Shown here: positions 35,654 through 45,256 of the stretch, piece by piece | Position numbering within the stretch: position 1 is the first letter of the stretch | Layout: each line of letters begins with the position of its first letter | Made by a program: the position numbers and the translations under genes | The notes under the pieces: model-generated | Databases searched by the model: none | Seen by the model: only the letters and a program-made list of their open reading frames with translations | Told to the model about the DNA's origin: nothing | NCBI GenBank assembly: GCA_016208685.1 | Contig: JACQXM010000032.1 | Span: forward strand, 1 to 64,000 | DNA from: Planctomycetota bacterium | GTDB lineage: Bacteria > Planctomycetota > Phycisphaerae > UBA1845 | DNA: 64,000 nt | Reading direction: 5' to 3'

Positions 35654-36273
35654 CGAGTCGCCTCTTGGAGGTGGTGCGGCTGGGCCACCGAGCGCCGCGG
35701 GCATCGCGCTGCGTCCACCTCGACAGCCACGGATACTATCGCATCGCGAGGGAGGACGGAACACCTGGGATGAGCGGACTACGGCTTCCACAGGGCAGAT
35801 GGGCCGGAATGCCAGAGCGATCGGAAACGTCCGATAACTGGAGAGAGTCCGCTCGTCGCAGGGGGTCATCTGTGCATAAACGGCTCCCACGGCCTCGGCT
35901 TCCGCCGTGGAACTTGGCTCGAACGTGCGCGAGCTGGATCTCTAGGCGGGGAGACCGGATTTCCCCGGGGTCGTGTCGTCATGATGGACCGACTCGGCCG
36001 CTCCGTAGTGATCGTGGCATCGATCGACCAGTGGAGGCGAAGAGAGTGGGAGCCGAGATTGGTGGCGGGTACGTTGTGCCGTCACTCCGGACGGCATGAT
36101 TCGGGGTGTGTTCCCCAGTCTTGGTGGGGGTACGTCTTTCGCGGAGCGCCGACACAGCTTTTCGTCGATCCGCCAAGAGTGGTGCCGGTCGTCGCCTACC
36201 GGGCTCCGCGGTTTATTACAGCGATCCTCGGGCCGATTGCATCACGAGAAGCCGGCGGGTACAAGGGGCCGTC
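35654..36273. other. Divergent intergenic region, no gene supported
   Basis: The 620 bases between the MazF-associated cassette (minus) and the aminopeptidase (plus) contain only short open frames with unconvincing translations. The composition stays close to that of the cassette. I see no clear promoter, attachment site or repeat. Confidence 0.5.
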
Positions 36274-37389
36274 ATGCTCGATCCCCGAATGATGAAACTC
36301 GCGGAGGTGCTGATCGGTTACTCTACGGCCCTTAAGCCCGGGGAGAAGATACTCATCGAGGCCATTGACGTTCCCCCGGAGATGGTATGCGCCCTGATCC
36401 GCGCCGCCCGGGCGGCGGGCGGCGACCCGCTGGTGACGCTCAAAAGCAACGTGGTGCAGCGGGCGCTGCTCATGAGCAGTTCCGAAGCGCAGATGAATCT
36501 CATCGCCGACGTGGAGGCCATGCGCATGGAGCGCGTGGACGCCTACATCGGCCTGCGGGGCAGCCACAACATCGCCGAGCAGTCCGACGTCCCCACCGCG
36601 GCGCACACGCTCTACCAAAGCACGGTGTGGAAGCGCGTCCATCAGGAGATTCGTGTGCCCAAAACCCGCTGGGTGGTGCTCCGCTGGCCACACCCCGCCA
36701 TGGCGCAGCAGGCAGGCCGAAGCACCGAGGACTTTGAAAGCTTCTACTTCGACGTGTGCACCATGGACTACGCGCGGATGTCACGCGCCATGCAGCCGCT
36801 CAAGGAGCGAATGGAGCGGACCGACCGCGTGCGGCTCGTCGGGCCGGGAACGGATCTTGCCTTTTCCATCCACGGGATTCCCGCCATCGCCTGCGACGGC
36901 CGGGTCAACATCCCCGACGGCGAGGTTTTCACCGCACCGGTGCGCGACAGTGTAAGCGGCGTGATCAAGTTCAACGCCCGCACCATCTATCAGGGTACCA
37001 TCCACGACGGGGTGGAGCTGGAGTTCCAGGCGGGCCGCGTCGTTCGCGCCACCAGCAGCAACCCACAGCACCTGACCAAAGTGCTGGACACCGACCCAGG
37101 CGCCCGCTACGTGGGCGAGTTTGCCATCGGCTTCAACCCCTTCATCACCGAACCTATGCTCGACATCCTGTTCGACGAGAAGATCGCGGGTTCATTCCAC
37201 TTCACCCCGGGCCAGGCGTACGAAGAGGCGGACAACGGCAACCGCAGCAGCATCCACTGGGACCTCGTCTGCCTCCAGGATGCTGCGCACGGCGGCGGCG
37301 AGATCTGGTTCGACGGGGAGCTCATTCGCAAGGACGGGATGTTCGTGGTTGACGACCTGCGCCCGCTTAACCCGGAAAACCTCCGGTAG
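36274..37389 (+). CDS. M29-family aminopeptidase (thermophilic type, AmpS-like)
   Basis: Cytosolic metallo-aminopeptidase of 371 residues. The N-terminal region (MMKLAEVLIGYSTALKPGEKILIEA) and the C-terminal metal-binding core (GEFAIGFNPFITEPMLDILFDEKIAGSFHF, SIHWDLVCLQ) match the family, with Glu, His and Asp ligands in place. GRVNIPDGEVFTAPVRDSVSG is a signature stretch. AAGGGG is five bases upstream of the ATG; the 56-residue upstream extension is rejected. It releases N-terminal residues from peptides. No operon partner. Confidence 0.92.
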   Translation: MLDPRMMKLAEVLIGYSTALKPGEKILIEAIDVPPEMVCALIRAARAAGGDPLVTLKSNVVQRALLMSSSEAQMNLIADVEAMRMERVDAYIGLRGSHNIAEQSDVPTAAHTLYQSTVWKRVHQEIRVPKTRWVVLRWPHPAMAQQAGRSTEDFESFYFDVCTMDYARMSRAMQPLKERMERTDRVRLVGPGTDLAFSIHGIPAIACDGRVNIPDGEVFTAPVRDSVSGVIKFNARTIYQGTIHDGVELEFQAGRVVRATSSNPQHLTKVLDTDPGARYVGEFAIGFNPFITEPMLDILFDEKIAGSFHFTPGQAYEEADNGNRSSIHWDLVCLQDAAHGGGEIWFDGELIRKDGMFVVDDLRPLNPENLR

Positions 37390-37525
37390 CGCCTCGGGCA
37401 AGCGCCGGTCCATTCGCGTCCCCTCGGACGATGGGCTGCCACCGCCTCGCACCTGCGGGTCGCACCGTTGGCCGTCCTGCCCGGCCGGCGGGGCGCTTCA
37501 CCCCGACCGGCCACGCCTGCCACGT

Positions 37526-40500
37526 TCAATCGCACGGAATGTGACAGTTATCCTGCGGCGATTGCACGTAGATCTTCTGCCGGTAGCTCGTGCCCAGGAA
37601 GATGTTGACCACCTGCTGAATGTCCGTGAAGTTCACAGCCAGGGTTGTCGTTCCACCCGGGCCCGGCGGGAAATCCGGATCGCAGGCCCTCAGGCCCACG
37701 TGGTCCAGGGAGAGCCTCGTCGTTCCACCGTTTGGCCATCCCGGCGGCAGCAGATACCGACCCTGGAAACCGTATACGGAAAGCTGCACGTCGGTGATGT
37801 TGACCAATCCGTTCTCGTCGGCGTCGCCCCAGAGGGTCATGACCACCTCGATGGGCGGGCTAAGGGCACCGCCGCCGCAGTCCTGGGCCACCCGGTAGGT
37901 GGAATCGATGATCGGCGGGTTATTCCCGATGACCTTATCGGTGGGAACGATGTCCTCGCCGGTGACGAAGACCGTTCCGCCCCACTGCGCGGGCGTCAGG
38001 TTCCCCCGCTGGTTGGGATCGTCCACGAGTTTGGCGACCTTGCCGTCGATGTCCCCGTCGCGGTCGATGTCGACGTCGTACTGCGGGACGCCGACGTACT
38101 TGCCGAAGCACGGATAATCGAGCGAGTCCACAAACAGCGAGATCGGATCCGTGCCATTGGCCGGCAAGGGAACGACCTTGATGTAGCGCGATCCCGGCAC
38201 GTCCACAAGCGGCGGCTGACAAGCGCCGCTCAGGCACCCAATGCGCTGGACACAGAACTCTCCGGGTGGGCACAGGTTGTTGTTGGGAATGCCGTTGCAT
38301 GCATTAAGCGACTCATCGCAGAAGTCGTTTTCCGTGCAGGCGATCCCGTCAGTAGAGCAATTCGGCGGCGTGCCCGCCAGGCAGCCCTGGCTTACGCTGC
38401 ATGTCTCCGTACCGTTGCAGTACTGACCGTCGTCGCAGAGATTATTCTGCGGCGTATGGTCGCAGACATTCGTAGTCTCGTTGCACGAGTCGAATGTGCA
38501 CGAGAAGGTGTCGCCGCAGCTTCGCGGGCTGCCGCCGCCACACACGCCCAACGTACAGGCCTCACCAACGGTGCAGTACAGCCCGTCGTCGCAAGCCGTG
38601 CCCGTGGGCTTGTTGGGATGACCGCACGCGCCGGCACCGTTGCACAAGTCATTGGTGCAGAAGATCCCGTCATCGGTGCACGGCGTAGTGTTCGGCTTGG
38701 GATTGGTGTTGCATACGCCCGCCTGGCAGCTATCGGGCAGATCGCATTCGCTTTGCGGCGTGGCGTTACCGCACGCCGTACCGTTGGCCACGTTGGTGTA
38801 CTCGCAGAACTGCGTGGCCCCGTTGCAGGAATCGATGGTACAGGGGTTCTGATCGTTGCAATGCGAGGCATTGCCGCAGCGGACCTTCACCACGGCGTTG
38901 ATGATCTGACCGGTTACGTCCTGTCCGGTGCCGCGGGTAACACGCGAAAACGTCCCACCGGGACTGACGCAGCGCAGCAGCTTGACCTGTGTACCAGCCG
39001 AGGTCGTGGCCCCGATCGCGGTGAACTTCAGCGTCGTCACCCAGAGTTTGTTGGTCGTGGTGATCGGCGCGTCCGGAAGGCCGGGCCCCACTTGGGCCAC
39101 GTAGTGCGCCGTGCCGTCCGAGAAGGCGTCGTTGAGACCGTCGGGGTCGAAGCTCTGGAGCATGCCCGACGCGAACCAATCGTACTCAAACCGTGCCGGA
39201 TCCAGACCGGGGTCGCAATTCAAGGGATCGCCAGCGTGCGTAGTGCAGGGGTCGGTAAAGGCGCCGGAGTGCCCCGGCGGCGTGAAGCTCATCCCCAGCT
39301 TGACCGGGTCCCAGGAAACGGAACCCTCGGCCACGATGATGCCCTGGGAGCCGCTCGTCGAGATCAGGTTCAGGTCGACGGAAACGTTCGCCAGAAACGC
39401 GTACGGGGCCGAAGGGGCTACGAGCTCCATATTGATTGGGCCGGGCGAGGGCAGTGTTTGCCCGCTGCACGTACCATTGGCACAAGAGTCGTTCGGCGTG
39501 CAGCCATCCTGATCGGAACAGGGGTTGGTGGGGAAGCAGAAATTGGTCGGGCCGCACAGGAACCCCACCGGACAGGTGTCCGGGTTCGACGTACAAGCAA
39601 CCTGCTCGGCAGGCCGTGGTTCACACGCCGCCGAGGTCGGGTTGCAGACGTTAATGCTGCAAACATAGGGCTGATCGCAGACCACCGGTGTGCCCGGAAT
39701 GCAGTCGCCCGTAGTTAGATTGCATGTTTCGATCCCGTTACAGGCGTTGCCGTCGTTACAATGGCCGTTGATCAGGCACTCCACGCAGGTGTAGGTCGAG
39801 GTATTGCAGAACATGCCCGAGGGGCAGTTGGCGTCCATGATGCACTCGACGCAGTTGTCGTTGAATTCGTCGCACACCGTCCCTGAAGGGCAGTCCGCCG
39901 CGGCGGGGTTGGCCGGCTGGCAGAGGCCGAAGTTGTCGCAGTATTCGTCACCGTTGCAGAAGATGTCGTCCAGACACTGCTCATCGTCAAAGAACGAAGT
40001 GCAAAGATGGGTTAGCCCGCAGTACGAACTGCGGCAACCCACGGGAGCCGTGCAGTTGCGACAGAACCCGCCTTCGCAGGGCTTGGCCGATGGGCAATCG
40101 GCGGCCGTCTGACAGGCCTTCGGATCCGCCAGGCACTCCCAGCACTTGTAGCCGTTCGTGCATTGATTACTCACACAGGTCGCAGGCGCGACGCAGTCGC
40201 CGCTGCTGCTGCACGAGGCATCCTCGATACAGAACTCGGTCGATTGACACGGCGACCCTGTCCCCTGGCATTTGCCGTTGTTGCAGGTGCCGACGATGTT
40301 GCAGGTTTGCCCCACAGGGCAGCTTCCCTGGCCCGTCCCCGTGCAGGGTAGCTGGTTACCGCTGCACCGGCGGTCCACGGTGCAATCCAACGCATCGGTG
40401 CAGAGAGTCCCATTGGCAACCGGGTTGCTGCCCGTGCAGACGCCGCTCTGACACGAACTCGCCTGGGAGCAGGGATCCTGGTCATCGCAAGGCGCGCCGT

Positions 40501-41359
40501 TCGTCACGTTGTTCGAGAGGCAGACTGCACCGACGTCGCAGGTGTCAGGGTTCGTACACGCGTTCTGGTCCTGGTTGCCGCACGTCGAGCCGAACGGCCG
40601 ATTGGTATGGGTGACGGCGCCGGTCAGGGTGTTGCAGAAATCAGTGGTGCAGTCGTTGGCGTCGCTGATGACCGTCAACGCCCCATCCGCAGGGTTGCAG
40701 CAGTGCGTGAAGTCAACATAGTTCGGCGTGTGCGTACAAGTCCCGCTGGCACAAGCGTCCGCCGTGCAGGCGTTGCCGTCGCTGCATTGGAGTGCCGACA
40801 CGCACGGGTTGACGGACACCGAAACCGCAGGGCCGAGGGTCACGGGTATCTGCACGCCGCCACAGCCGAACAACGTAAGCTTGTCCCACACACGGGTCGT
40901 GGATCCGCTCAGGCTGGAGATCACGCTCACCGTCGAGGCGCCAGTGGCTGGCCCTGTCGTGAAAACGAGGTTGGCAACCAGCAGGCCCGCGCTGTCGGCC
41001 ACCGCCGAGGTACACGAGCCCACGTTGCAGGCGAAGTAGGCGTCCCCGTCAGTGAAGCTCGTGTTGAGCGCCACGCTCGGAAAACTCGAGCCCTGCCACG
41101 GGTAGGCACCATTGAGGTTATAGCCCGTCAGGGTCAGCCCCGCCTCGTCCCATGCAAGGACGGCGTTGATGATCCCAACGTTCTGCGGCGTTGCCGGCGG
41201 GTCGGCAACTGCGTACAGCCCGACTTCCACCGTCTGCCCGGCGAACTTGGTTTGTGATCCCGGTCGCAATTCCAGCCGAACGCCCGCAAAGGCCGGCCGC
41301 ACCGCGCCACATAGCCCGAAAAGAACACCCAACGCCGAAACGAGGTGGACCTTTTTCAT
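37526..41359 (-). CDS. Giant Cys-rich secreted protein with cohesin- and dockerin-like parts
   Basis: Secreted protein of 1277 residues with signal peptide (1-25, ending AFA). Layout: a cohesin-like beta domain (about 26-180: VRLELRPGSQTKFAGQTVEVGLY); a long array of Cys-rich repeats of the form C-x-D-x-x-x-C-T-x-D-x-C (CSDGNACTADACASGTC and relatives, about 185-630); a second cohesin-like domain (about 640-830); a second Cys array (about 840-1090); and a C-terminal module with dockerin-like segments DENGLVNITDVQ and VNFTDIQQVVNIFLG. The Cys arrays should be disulfide-linked rods outside the cell. GGAGAGGAAGG lies before the ATG. Likely a surface or matrix structural protein; the exact role is unknown. 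Confidence 0.9.
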   Translation of the reverse strand: MKKVHLVSALGVLFGLCGAVRPAFAGVRLELRPGSQTKFAGQTVEVGLYAVADPPATPQNVGIINAVLAWDEAGLTLTGYNLNGAYPWQGSSFPSVALNTSFTDGDAYFACNVGSCTSAVADSAGLLVANLVFTTGPATGASTVSVISSLSGSTTRVWDKLTLFGCGGVQIPVTLGPAVSVSVNPCVSALQCSDGNACTADACASGTCTHTPNYVDFTHCCNPADGALTVISDANDCTTDFCNTLTGAVTHTNRPFGSTCGNQDQNACTNPDTCDVGAVCLSNNVTNGAPCDDQDPCSQASSCQSGVCTGSNPVANGTLCTDALDCTVDRRCSGNQLPCTGTGQGSCPVGQTCNIVGTCNNGKCQGTGSPCQSTEFCIEDASCSSSGDCVAPATCVSNQCTNGYKCWECLADPKACQTAADCPSAKPCEGGFCRNCTAPVGCRSSYCGLTHLCTSFFDDEQCLDDIFCNGDEYCDNFGLCQPANPAAADCPSGTVCDEFNDNCVECIMDANCPSGMFCNTSTYTCVECLINGHCNDGNACNGIETCNLTTGDCIPGTPVVCDQPYVCSINVCNPTSAACEPRPAEQVACTSNPDTCPVGFLCGPTNFCFPTNPCSDQDGCTPNDSCANGTCSGQTLPSPGPINMELVAPSAPYAFLANVSVDLNLISTSGSQGIIVAEGSVSWDPVKLGMSFTPPGHSGAFTDPCTTHAGDPLNCDPGLDPARFEYDWFASGMLQSFDPDGLNDAFSDGTAHYVAQVGPGLPDAPITTTNKLWVTTLKFTAIGATTSAGTQVKLLRCVSPGGTFSRVTRGTGQDVTGQIINAVVKVRCGNASHCNDQNPCTIDSCNGATQFCEYTNVANGTACGNATPQSECDLPDSCQAGVCNTNPKPNTTPCTDDGIFCTNDLCNGAGACGHPNKPTGTACDDGLYCTVGEACTLGVCGGGSPRSCGDTFSCTFDSCNETTNVCDHTPQNNLCDDGQYCNGTETCSVSQGCLAGTPPNCSTDGIACTENDFCDESLNACNGIPNNNLCPPGEFCVQRIGCLSGACQPPLVDVPGSRYIKVVPLPANGTDPISLFVDSLDYPCFGKYVGVPQYDVDIDRDGDIDGKVAKLVDDPNQRGNLTPAQWGGTVFVTGEDIVPTDKVIGNNPPIIDSTYRVAQDCGGGALSPPIEVVMTLWGDADENGLVNITDVQLSVYGFQGRYLLPPGWPNGGTTRLSLDHVGLRACDPDFPPGPGGTTTLAVNFTDIQQVVNIFLGTSYRQKIYVQSPQDNCHIPCD

Positions 41360-42303
41360 CCTTCCTCTCCTATGCGCTTACCTGTTGGCCGGGGGGTGCG
41401 TTGCGATCTGGGATGGGCGCGACACCGCGCAGCGTGCGCCGCCACCGCCGCCGACGGGCATCCTGTTTGCCCCGAACGCCCGCTGTAGACGCCTCCGCCC
41501 CGACCTCCCGCAACTAACGCCTCGCCCGAAGGCGCACGCGACCGTAGCGCCGATAACCGGTTCAAGCCGAGTCTACCACATGGTCGGCCACAAAACAACA
41601 GTAATCGCGGCCACGGTCCTACGTGATAGTAGCATAGGCCGGCAATAGCATGGCTTCCACTCGGCCGCCGGCACCCGAGAACCGCGGACGTTGCGCGTTC
41701 GCGCTCGTTTTCGAGCGCACTTCAGAGGCGGGCGTCGGCGACTGACACACCGGCCCGATCGGTCGTCCGCCGACGCCAATCGCCAAAGGGCCCTCGCGCC
41801 GCGTGCCGCGCGCGTTCCTCGACTTCCGCGCTCGATCCGCCCATGCAGCAAGCCGGCACTCGCGCGTTCCGAAGGAAGGACGACTCAGATCCATATCTCG
41901 ACTCATCCCATTCCGGATCAGGCGCCGACCCCGTGGATCCGTGAAAAACTACAGTCTTGAACGATTACTGGCCGGCCTTTGCTTGTCCGTCGCGGTTCAC
42001 AGCCCGAGAAGCGGCGGGCCGTCCGGCTTTTGCGCGCTTGAGTTCCCGCGTCCCAGGCGTTAAACTAGGAATTACGCGCTAGGAGGGGTTTCGGTACGCG
42101 GCAACTCCGCAGGGAACGCAGGAGGGGTGCACAGGATACGAGCCGCGCCTGCCCGCCGGGTCCTTACCCAAGCGCCTATGTCGCCTGGAAAACCGGGCAA
42201 AAGGCGCTACGATCATAGGGTAGGGCGCGCCACCTCCGCTCACAGCTATGTGCGGCGGTGAGGTCGTGCTCCCGGGTAACGCGGAATCGGAAGAGGGGAA
42301 TTC
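41360..42303. other. 944-base intergenic region
   Basis: Divergent gap between the giant Cys-rich gene and the PEP-CTERM gene. Open frames here are short and implausible. It holds a sigma-70-like candidate for the minus-strand gene (41570-41598) and, 60-130 bases before the PEP-CTERM gene, a hairpin CACCTCCGC/GCGGCGGTG (8 of 9 pairs) that matches no riboswitch I know. Confidence 0.45.
41570..41598 (-). promoter_or_regulatory. Sigma-70-like promoter candidate for the giant secreted protein
   Basis: On the minus strand TTGTTT, 17 bases, TAGACT. It would give a leader of about 200 bases to the ATG at 41359. Half-sites are imperfect and this is a pattern match only. Confidence 0.28.
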
Positions 42304-42918
42304 ATGAGGCGTGGTAAGGCGGTGCTGGCCGGCGCCTGCGTGGCGTTCATCGCAACGGGCGTACCCACACGCGCCGCCACGATGGACTTCAGCACCGTCC
42401 CCGCCGGCACGCTGTACGGGTTGGGGCAAAACAACCCCGGCGATGTCGTACTCGTCGAAAACGGCATCGAGCTTGCGGTTGATCGCTTCTTCCTGATCGA
42501 AGGCCCGGCGTTCTACCGCGCGACCGTCGGCGGGCTGTATGCCGACCTGTTCCCCACCAACGCCCTCGAGCTCGAGACCGTCAACGCCGTCTTCGATTTC
42601 GGCGGCCTGCCGTTCCCCACCAACCTGGTTACCTTCGAGTTCAAGGAGTTCTCCGGGTTCAGCAATTTCCAGGTAAACGGCGGCTCGCTGCATCAACTGC
42701 CGACGCTGACCGCTATCCCCAGCGCCGTTGCGCCGGGCGTGAGCGCCGCCGTTTCCGGCGGCGTGGTGACACTCACCGGCCCGATCGACACCATTCGCGT
42801 GGGCGGGCAGGAGGTGGCCCTGGACAACATCACGGCCGTCCCCGAACCGGCGACGTTGGTCCTGCTTGCCGCCGCGGGTTATTCCATGCGCCGACTACGG
42901 CGTTGTCGTAGACGCTGA
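42304..42918 (+). CDS. PEP-CTERM sorting-domain protein
   Basis: Exported protein of 204 residues: signal peptide (1-24, ending TRAA), a beta-rich body, and a C-terminal PEP-CTERM signal made of VPEPATLVLL, a hydrophobic stretch and an Arg-rich end (MRRLRRCRRR). Such proteins are processed by an exosortase (EpsH/XrtA type) and linked to extracellular polysaccharide. No exosortase is in the window. AAGAGGGG is five bases upstream of the ATG. Body function unknown. Confidence 0.9.
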   Translation: MRRGKAVLAGACVAFIATGVPTRAATMDFSTVPAGTLYGLGQNNPGDVVLVENGIELAVDRFFLIEGPAFYRATVGGLYADLFPTNALELETVNAVFDFGGLPFPTNLVTFEFKEFSGFSNFQVNGGSLHQLPTLTAIPSAVAPGVSAAVSGGVVTLTGPIDTIRVGGQEVALDNITAVPEPATLVLLAAAGYSMRRLRRCRRR

Positions 42919-43202
42919 AGACAGGGTCCGATCCCGCGCCGCCGCGCATCGATTCGCCAGTTCCCGTACGTTGGCGAGTCTGCGTTCGCGTTCGCCAACC
43001 TGAGCCCTGGACGCAGCGGCCGCCACCCGCCCGAAGGCCTCGCGCAGCGGCATCGAAGCGACGTCGCGCTTTCCCCGTGCACCTCGGTGCTCTACGTATT
43101 TGGCGTCACCACGAACCATCGCTCGCGCTCGCAGCGCGAAACCACAATCGTCCGCCACCGGCAACACGACACGTCCGCCGCGGTCGGTTATATACGCGAC
43201 AC

Positions 43203-44495
43203 ATGATCCCAGGACCGCGACGCACACGTGGACCGCTGATCGCACTCTGCCTGGCGGCGTTCGCGATACGCATTGCCTATTGCGTTGGCTGTGGCACTCT
43301 GGGGCGCACGCCCCCGGTGGACTACCGCGAGTACGTGATGGCCGGGGCGCGCCTGCTACACCACGGCACGCTCGTCAGCTCCCTGATCCTGGACGATTCC
43401 GTCGCCGCGCCGTCCAACCTGCTGCCCCCGGCGTACGTCGGTCTGGTCGCCGGAGCCTACCACCTGCTGGGCACCGAGTCCTACGCTGCCACGCTCGCTC
43501 TTCAGATGCTGAACGCCGCCGCGATCGCGCTCGCCGTCTGCGTCGTATACCGAACCGCGGAGCACCTCTCCGGCACTCGGGCCGCGTGGCTCGCCGCGGC
43601 GATCGTCACGGTCCACCCCGCGCTGATCCGTTTTACCGACCTGATCTGGGACACCTATCTTTTCGCTCTCGCTACTACCGTGTGCGTGGCGATCGCCGCG
43701 TGTTGGCCCAGGGATCGGCGCGCCGGACGCCATTGGCTGGCTTACGGGCTGCTTTTGGGGGGCGTGGCGCTACTCAACCCCGCCCTCACGTTCGGCTACC
43801 CATTCCTTGTGCTCTGGCCGGCGGTGCGGGTCTTCGGTCGTCGGATTCGGCCGGTAGCTTGCGTGGCCGGCGCCGCGGTGTGCGGGTGGTTGATCGCGAT
43901 TGCCCCGTGGACGGTCCGCAATTACAACCACTTCCATACGCTGAGCTACATCCGCGGAGGGCTGCGGCTCGAATTCTGGCTGGGCTTTTGCCCCGAGGCC
44001 GAACAAGGACCGGCGACGGTGTTCAGGTCCCGGTTCCCCCTGAAGGCCCTTCCGGAGCAGGAGCGTGTCCGATCGATGGGCGAGCAGCAGTACATCAAGG
44101 CCGTAGGCCACGAAGGTTGGGAGGCCGTTCGTGCGGCGCCGGGGCGTGCCGCACGGCTGGTCGCTCGCCGCTTCGCGGACTTCTGGCTGGGGAATGCCCT
44201 GTCGACCTCGACGCTCGTCGCCGACGGACAGCTTCGGTCCCCTGTCGCGGCCGCCGGCGTGGTCGTGATGATCGCGGAACTCGTGGTGTTCCTGGCTTGT
44301 CTCCTCTTCGTGCCCCGCCCGACCACTGATCTGTGGTGGCTCCTCGCCATCATGCTGTCGTTCTCGCTCATCTATAGCGCGACGCATGTTATGGTCCGGT
44401 TCCGCGCCCCCATCGACCCGGTTCTTGCCGTGGGGGTCGCCACAGTCGTCGTGGGCGCCGCGCGCAGAGCAGCGGCCTTACGGCGAGCGCTATAG
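43203..44495 (+). CDS. GT-C-type membrane glycosyltransferase (PMT/ArnT-like)
   Basis: Polytopic protein of 430 residues with roughly ten hydrophobic segments. The first loop carries a DYREYVMAGARLL motif, and HPALIRFTDLIWDTYLF and LNPALTFGYPFLVLWP follow the pattern of the dolichyl/undecaprenyl-phosphate sugar transferase superfamily (PMT_2). The donor sugar and acceptor cannot be told. The ATG lies 9 bases after a TATATA sequence with no RBS, so the start could be leaderless; the frame is open upstream to 43077. No operon partner. Confidence 0.78.
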   Translation: MIPGPRRTRGPLIALCLAAFAIRIAYCVGCGTLGRTPPVDYREYVMAGARLLHHGTLVSSLILDDSVAAPSNLLPPAYVGLVAGAYHLLGTESYAATLALQMLNAAAIALAVCVVYRTAEHLSGTRAAWLAAAIVTVHPALIRFTDLIWDTYLFALATTVCVAIAACWPRDRRAGRHWLAYGLLLGGVALLNPALTFGYPFLVLWPAVRVFGRRIRPVACVAGAAVCGWLIAIAPWTVRNYNHFHTLSYIRGGLRLEFWLGFCPEAEQGPATVFRSRFPLKALPEQERVRSMGEQQYIKAVGHEGWEAVRAAPGRAARLVARRFADFWLGNALSTSTLVADGQLRSPVAAAGVVVMIAELVVFLACLLFVPRPTTDLWWLLAIMLSFSLIYSATHVMVRFRAPIDPVLAVGVATVVVGAARRAAALRRAL

Positions 44496-44514
44496 CGCGC
44501 GCCGCCCTCCCCAA

Positions 44515-44565
44515 CATGCCGCCTTCGAACGCAACACCGGCTCGCCGATCGAGCACGGCGGCATG
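44515..44565. terminator. Inverted repeat between convergent genes
   Basis: Perfect 9-base arms CATGCCGCC and GGCGGCATG are separated by 33 bases, between the ends of the glycosyltransferase and STAS genes. It could act in both directions as a terminator or mRNA-end structure. No T-tract is present. Confidence 0.3.
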
Positions 44566-44685
44566 CCCAGGCACCGACGAGCGGAACGTGCCCGCGTAGG
44601 GAGGCAACGAAACAACCACTGTCACGGATGTTCGCGCTGAGCGCACCGAGTCTGGAGCGCTGGGTTCAGGTTGAGGCGGGTGCGC

Positions 44686-45024
44686 CTATTCCGGCGTGAG
44701 CTGCACGGAGGCGAGAGCGGTGGCGACGCTGTCGGCGAACTCGAACACCTTGTCCAGCCCGGTAACGAGGAACAGGCCCCATACGTTGGTGTTCAGCTCA
44801 CAGAGCACCAGGCGGCGGTGGTCGGCAATCAGCTTCTTGCGCAGTTTAAGCAGCTTGGCGATGTTCGAGGAGTTGATGTAGTTCACGCCGGTAAAGTTCA
44901 ACACGACCGCAACTTCCTTGTCCGCCTCCACCTGCTCGATGAGCGCGGAGAGATCGTCGGTGAAGGCAGGGTCGTCCTGGAGGTCGACGACCAGGATGTT
45001 GTCGGACCAGTTCTCGATGGACAC
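44686..45024 (-). CDS. STAS-domain anti-anti-sigma-like protein
   Basis: Protein of 112 residues covering a single STAS domain. INSSNIAKLLKLRKKL carries the conserved Ser (first or second in the SS pair) that an anti-sigma kinase phosphorylates in SpoIIAA/RsbV-type proteins. No kinase or sigma factor gene lies next to it, so the partner is encoded elsewhere. Codons and length are normal for the family. Confidence 0.87.
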   Translation of the reverse strand: MSIENWSDNILVVDLQDDPAFTDDLSALIEQVEADKEVAVVLNFTGVNYINSSNIAKLLKLRKKLIADHRRLVLCELNTNVWGLFLVTGLDKVFEFADSVATALASVQLTPE

Positions 45025-45180
45025 TTCGCGCGAACTCCCGCACCACGACGCGGCGCACGTTAGCGATCCCGTCCGGGGGTGTCAATCGCCGCCCGGGGCC
45101 TCCTGCGACGGGGCGGAATCTGTCACCAGCGCATGGGCCGACGCGGCGTGGATGTGACCCGCACCGCGCCCGTCCGCGCG

Positions 45181-45209
45181 TTGATTTTCCCCAACGCGGC
45201 TCGTATCGT
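45181..45209 (+). promoter_or_regulatory. Sigma-70-like promoter candidate for glyA
   Basis: TTGATT, 17 bases, TATCGT, with a predicted leader of about 40 bases to the glyA ATG. Each half matches consensus at four of six positions. Confidence 0.35.
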
Positions 45210-45256
45210 GCCCGGTGTCGGAACGCTCCAAGGGGTTTCGGTTCAGAGGTGCCATC

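Noticed and set aside
37121..39718. 865-codon plus-strand frame opposite the giant Cys-rich gene
   Set aside because: The minus strand has a signal peptide, Cys arrays and an RBS; the plus-strand translation starts inside the aminopeptidase gene and shows no domain.
42181..42303. Riboswitch-like hairpins before the PEP-CTERM gene
   Set aside because: The GGGCAAAAGG stretch hinted at a c-di-GMP-I aptamer, but the conserved core (GGGACGCAAAGCC-type) is absent.
42895..43245. Possible minus-strand gene of about 116 codons between the PEP-CTERM and glycosyltransferase genes
   Set aside because: The translation looks partly helical but has no family, no RBS and overlaps the PEP-CTERM gene's end; not enough support.
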